NCBI RefSeq assembly: GCF_031085175.1
Contig: NZ_JAVHUY010000003.1
Location: 62,001 to 126,000, forward strand
Length of the DNA: 64,000 bases
From: Phytohabitans maris
GTDB taxonomy: Bacteria > Actinomycetota > Actinomycetes > Mycobacteriales > Micromonosporaceae
Direction: 5' to 3'
Position 1 is the stretch's first letter. Each line of letters starts with the position of its first letter. The notes below the pieces were generated by a model that was not told the origin of the DNA, did not search any database, and was given only the letters and a program-made list of their open reading frames with translations. Shown piece by piece: positions 60,804 to 64,000 of this stretch. The position numbers and the translations under genes were made by a program.

Positions 60804-63080
60804 TTACGCGGGTGTATCGAGCACGGGCAGGTCGGAGCCGAATCGGTCCAGCACGTTCCCGAGCAGGCGGGAGATCTCCGTACGGCCGTCCGGGTCGTGG
60901 AGGGCGCCGGCGAAGGCGATCGATCCGGTCGAGAAGACCGCTCCGCCACCCTCGCGCGGCACCAGCACGAGGTCGGAGTGGACCCGGGGGTTGCGGGCAC
61001 CGCCGAGCACCCGGCTGGTCATGTTGAAGTTCTCGCGCGCCTCGAGCATGTCGTCGCCGTGCCCGACCGAGGTGGCCAGCACCACCGCGTCGGCCGAGGT
61101 GCCCAGCGCCGGGCTCGCCGAGTCGATCTCCAGCCCGGCCGCGCCGCCAGCGACGCCGTACCCGCCGAAGCTCTCCCCGGTGAGCCCGGCGAAGACCCAG
61201 GCCACCGCGGGATCCGCCGCCACCCGCCGGTACCCCGCCGAGGCACCCGGGTTGCCGGCGGCCACGAACCCGACGCCGAACGTCTTCTGCGGCGCCCGCC
61301 CGCGAAACCGCCAGATCCCGCCGAGCTGGCCGGTGAACCCGAGGTGGTACTCCCCCGGCTCGGCCAGCCACGCCTGCGTGCCGCCCCAGCGCCGGATCTC
61401 GACCACCTGGTCGTCGTCGGGGTCGTAGGCGGTGACCCAGTACATGCCGTTGCCGCCGGTGTAGACCAGCCGGCCGCCGTTGGCGACGTACTCCTCGTAG
61501 GCGCGCAGGATCGCAAGGCTCGGGTACTCCGGGTGGGTGCCGGTCAGCACGGTCCGGTACCGCGCCAGCAGGCTCGGGCCCTCGGCGTGCAGGTCGTGGT
61601 CGGTGACGACGTCGACGGCCCGGCCGGTGCGGTCGAGCCAGTCGACCAGCTGCATGTCGCCGGTGAACTGCCACACCGGCGCGTTGTGGTCGTAGACCCG
61701 CTCGCGCATGGTCAGCAGCGGCCGGCGCCAGCTCGAGTAGCAGACGCCCGAGCCGTCGGCGTGCGTCTCGTAGAGCGAGTAGCCCAGCTCCCGCCGCGCG
61801 TCCCGAAACAGCTCGAAGTCGTCCAGCGTCGGGACCATCTGGCTCCACACCTGGGTACGCGGGCTGTCCACGCCGACGTGGTCGTTGCCGTACGCGAGGT
61901 AGCTGTTGGTGGGGAGCACGAGCAGCAGCGGCGCGGTGGCCGTGCCCGCGGGCGGCGTGACGAAGACCGGTACGGTGTCGCGGCCGCCGTCGCTGTCGGT
62001 CAGCTCCCAGGCGTAGACGCCGCTGGGCAGGTCCGGCGGGAGCAGCGCCTCGCCCTGGAACCGCCAGCCGCAGTCGGTCATGTCGTCGCGGTGGAAGTGC
62101 AGCGCGGCGTACTGCTCCGGGGCGAAGCGGAAGTCGGTGACGTCGCCGGTCCAGCCCGAGGAGCGGACCGCGCGCTGCGGATGGTGCACCGCCGTCCCGT
62201 GCAGCCCGCCCGGGCCCACGTCGCGGACCAGAGCGGTGTCGCCGATCCCGGCCCGGCCGATCGCCGCCGCCAGGTCCCAGTGGGCCAGCAGCGCGCGATG
62301 GCGGGCCAGCTCGGCCCGTGACCCGGTGGCGGTCGCGTCGGCGACCAGGACCGGGCTCTCGATCCGCCCGTCGTACGGCCGGATCGCGGCGCCGCCGGTG
62401 CCGGCGCGGGCGCCGTTCTCGATGCCGGCGCGGGCCCAGAACAGCGGCCCGCTCGCGGGTACCGGTGCGGCCGCCAGGGTCGAGCGGGAGGTGCGGGGCG
62501 GCTCCGGGCGGCGCACCGCGTGGTTGGACTCGAAGGTGCCGGCCGGCGCGACGGTCAGGGCCACGTCGCCGCCGGCCCGGCCGCCGACGGTCGCGGTCAG
62601 CTCGTACCAGCAGCCGGCCTGGGCCACCGGCCCGGCGGTGACCTCGACCGGCCCCGCGGTGGTCGCGACCCGCAGCGTGAACCGCCCGCCGCCGTCGAGC
62701 CCCACCGCCCAGCCCGAGCCCCGCTCCGGACGGCCGTGCGCGAGCAGGTCCTGGTCGCCGGCCCCGGGGCGGGTCGGCATCGCGGCGAGCGCCACCACCA
62801 GCCCGTCCGGGCCCGCGCCGGGCAGGTCGTCGACCCGCACGTACGAGCCGACCGCCGTCTGCTGCTCGATCCCGTCGCCGCCGATCGGTGCGACGGCGCC
62901 GACCCGCTCCTGGCGCCGCTCCACACCGGCCGCCGGGATGGCCAGCGCCCGCAGGCGGACCAGCTCGGCGCGCCATCGGGCGGCCGTGGTGCTGACCGCC
63001 AGGCGGACGGTGTCACCGGGGCGGTAGGAGACCCGGTCGCAGTAGCCCAGGACCCCGGGCGGGACCAGGCGCCCGGTCAC
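60804..63080 (-). CDS. dmfA2: N,N-dimethylformamidase-like large (beta) subunit
   Basis: 758 aa from GTG 63080, overlapping the small-subunit stop (GTGA); known large subunits are about this length. The N-terminal part is a lectin-like jelly roll with GLVVALAAMPTRP. The C-terminal part has LVLPTNSYLAYGNDH, YSLYETHADGSGVCY, VVTDHDLHAEG (His498, Glu500), TGTHPEYPS and GGRLVYTGGNGMYW. The family uses a mononuclear iron held by two Tyr and one carboxylate; Glu500 is the likely carboxylate, while the Tyr ligands (among 394, 397, 434, 437) I cannot assign. It hydrolyses small N-substituted amides in known cases. Confidence 0.9.
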   Translation of the reverse strand: MTGRLVPPGVLGYCDRVSYRPGDTVRLAVSTTAARWRAELVRLRALAIPAAGVERRQERVGAVAPIGGDGIEQQTAVGSYVRVDDLPGAGPDGLVVALAAMPTRPGAGDQDLLAHGRPERGSGWAVGLDGGGRFTLRVATTAGPVEVTAGPVAQAGCWYELTATVGGRAGGDVALTVAPAGTFESNHAVRRPEPPRTSRSTLAAAPVPASGPLFWARAGIENGARAGTGGAAIRPYDGRIESPVLVADATATGSRAELARHRALLAHWDLAAAIGRAGIGDTALVRDVGPGGLHGTAVHHPQRAVRSSGWTGDVTDFRFAPEQYAALHFHRDDMTDCGWRFQGEALLPPDLPSGVYAWELTDSDGGRDTVPVFVTPPAGTATAPLLLVLPTNSYLAYGNDHVGVDSPRTQVWSQMVPTLDDFELFRDARRELGYSLYETHADGSGVCYSSWRRPLLTMRERVYDHNAPVWQFTGDMQLVDWLDRTGRAVDVVTDHDLHAEGPSLLARYRTVLTGTHPEYPSLAILRAYEEYVANGGRLVYTGGNGMYWVTAYDPDDDQVVEIRRWGGTQAWLAEPGEYHLGFTGQLGGIWRFRGRAPQKTFGVGFVAAGNPGASAGYRRVAADPAVAWVFAGLTGESFGGYGVAGGAAGLEIDSASPALGTSADAVVLATSVGHGDDMLEARENFNMTSRVLGGARNPRVHSDLVLVPREGGGAVFSTGSIAFAGALHDPDGRTEISRLLGNVLDRFGSDLPVLDTPA

Positions 63081-63412
63081 CAGGTCACGCCGTAGTCGCG
63101 CAGCCGGTGGACCAGCACGGCGTGCTCGGCCGCGTCGCGGGTGGCGTGGCGCGCGCCGTCGAGCAGGCGCGGGGCCCCGCCGCGGACCGGCGGCCGGACG
63201 CCGACCGCGAACCCGCCGGGCGTGCGGACGATGAGATAGCGCGGCTTGTCCGGGTCGGGGTTGCGGCGCACGAAGTCCATGACCTCGACCAGGTCCCGCG
63301 AGTACGGGCCGGTGGGGCGGGCCGCCGCCTCCGCCATCAGCGCCGCCGTCACCAGCGGCCGGACCCGGTTCTCCAGGATCCATTCGTCCTGTGTGGACAG
63401 TACCACGGTCAC
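63077..63412 (-). CDS. dmfA1: N,N-dimethylformamidase-like small (alpha) subunit
   Basis: 111 aa from GTG 63412, preceded by GGGAGGAGAGGC. The pattern matches the small subunit: DEWILENRVRPLVTAALM, VMDFVRRNPDPDKPRYLIVRTPGGFAVGVRPP, then a helical C-terminus. It sits directly before the large subunit with stop-start overlap, as expected for equal synthesis of an alpha2beta2 enzyme. An in-frame start at 63469 would add 19 residues without support. Confidence 0.88.
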   Translation of the reverse strand: MTVVLSTQDEWILENRVRPLVTAALMAEAAARPTGPYSRDLVEVMDFVRRNPDPDKPRYLIVRTPGGFAVGVRPPVRGGAPRLLDGARHATRDAAEHAVLVHRLRDYGVTW

Positions 63413-63493
63413 GCCTCTCCTCCCGATCCCGGCGCCGCGGCCTTCCGGTGCGCCGCCGCTTTCCCGCACCGCGCCGCCTTCCGGTGCGCGGCC

Positions 63494-64000
63494 TCAGAAC
63501 ATGCCGAAGTACTCGCGCTGCTCCCAGTCCGAGACGTGCAGCAGGTAGCGCTCGAACTCGGCCCGCTTCAGGTGCGCGTACCAGTCGACCACGACGTCGC
63601 CGAGCGCCTCGCGGAAGGTCGCGTCGGACTCCAGCGCCGCCACGGACTCGCCGAGCGAGCGGGGCAGCCGGGGCGCCGACGCCTCGTACGGCGCGGTCGT
63701 CGGCGGGCGCAGGGTCAGCCGCCGGGTGATGCCGTCGAGGCCGCTGACCGCCTGCGCGGCGATGTACAGGTACGGGTTGGCCGCCGGCTCGCCGGAGCGG
63801 TTCTCCAGCCGGGTGGCCGGGTCGCCGGGACCGCCGACCACGCGCACCATGGCGCCCTTGTTGTCCACGCCCCAGGCGATCCGGTCCGGGGCCAGCGAGT
63901 ACGGCTGGTACCGCTTGTACCCGTTGACGGTCGGCGTCGTGAACGCGGCCGCGGCGGTGGCGTGCCGCAGGAGCCCCTCCAGGTACGAGCGGCCGGTGAC
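63494..64000 (-). CDS. Glutamine synthetase-family protein, 5' part outside window
   Basis: The last 168 codons are visible. Family features: VNGYKRYQPYSLAPDRIAWG (equivalent of the NSYKR motif), RLENRSGEPAANPYLYIAAQAVSGLDGI and the C-terminus WEQREYFGMF. With amidase and amine-transport genes nearby, a gamma-glutamyl-amine ligase role (PuuA type) is as likely as nitrogen assimilation. The 81-bp gap to the next gene holds a repeated CCTTCCGGTGCGC. Confidence 0.92.
   Translation of the reverse strand, partial: VTGRSYLEGLLRHATAAAAFTTPTVNGYKRYQPYSLAPDRIAWGVDNKGAMVRVVGGPGDPATRLENRSGEPAANPYLYIAAQAVSGLDGITRRLTLRPPTTAPYEASAPRLPRSLGESVAALESDATFREALGDVVVDWYAHLKRAEFERYLLHVSDWEQREYFGMF

Overview
The window is very GC-rich DNA (clearly above 70% G+C by eye) with GTG/TTG starts, ATGA/GTGA gene overlaps, a SARP/AfsR-type regulator, several DesK-like two-component pairs and a MsiK-type ABC importer that lacks its own ATPase. 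This points to a filamentous actinomycete, probably Micromonosporaceae; the family-level guess is inference. No tRNA, rRNA, CRISPR array or complete insertion sequence was seen.

Region 1 (1-34,963) is a nonribosomal peptide gene cluster, almost entirely on the minus strand. One operon (29,806 down to 17,366) encodes FabG, FabH, an ACP, a free-standing condensation domain, the SbnA/SbnB pair for L-2,3-diaminopropionate (Dap), a two-module NRPS (A-T-C-A-T), a carbamoyltransferase and an MFS exporter. Next come two SyrP/TauD-like Fe(II)/2-oxoglutarate hydroxylases (17,294-15,412), then a sensor kinase-response regulator-DUF4097-ABC exporter operon (15,264-9,284), and then an MbtH protein and a large NRPS (C-A-T-C-A-T-C-A...) that runs off the left edge. 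A type II thioesterase and a large SARP-NB-ARC-TPR regulator lie at the right side. My model, read from adenylation-pocket residues, is: a FabH/FabG-made beta-hydroxyacyl starter on the ACP; transfer by the free C domain to a Gln-like residue that may be carbamoyl-Dap (albizziine, an isostere of Gln made by SbnA/SbnB plus the carbamoyltransferase); then Asn/Asp-like, Thr-like, Asn/Asp-like, Asn/Asp-like and so on, with beta-hydroxylation of the Asn/Asp-type residues. Three transcription units of the cluster share a CTATA-N7-TATAG-type palindrome, a candidate cluster-specific control site.

Region 2 (35,030-45,049) is a catabolic operon under a divergent LacI-type repressor with three copies of a GACAGCGCTGTC operator. 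It holds a sugar-type ABC importer (binding protein and two permeases, no ATPase), an SDR, an enolase-superfamily dehydratase, an RraA-like protein, a SelA-like PLP enzyme, an amidohydrolase and a RidA deaminase. The gene set suggests uptake and breakdown of a sugar acid or amino-sugar acid.

Region 3 (45,117-55,184) is mixed: a small unknown gene, an AbrB-type membrane protein, a decayed 3' end of hypE, a large LuxR-family ATPase regulator, a secreted ricin-type lectin, and a second ABC exporter with its own two-component system.

Region 4 (55,326-64,000) is a second catabolic set on the minus strand: glutamine synthetase family protein (cut by the right edge), both subunits of an N,N-dimethylformamidase-like enzyme, a polyamine-type binding lipoprotein, a YtcJ-like amidohydrolase, a GMC oxidoreductase and a phosphotriesterase-family hydrolase. 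Between the amidohydrolase and the binding protein lies a run of poly-G/poly-C (59,430-59,556) that looks like a sequencing or assembly artefact and has destroyed the 5' end of the amidohydrolase gene.
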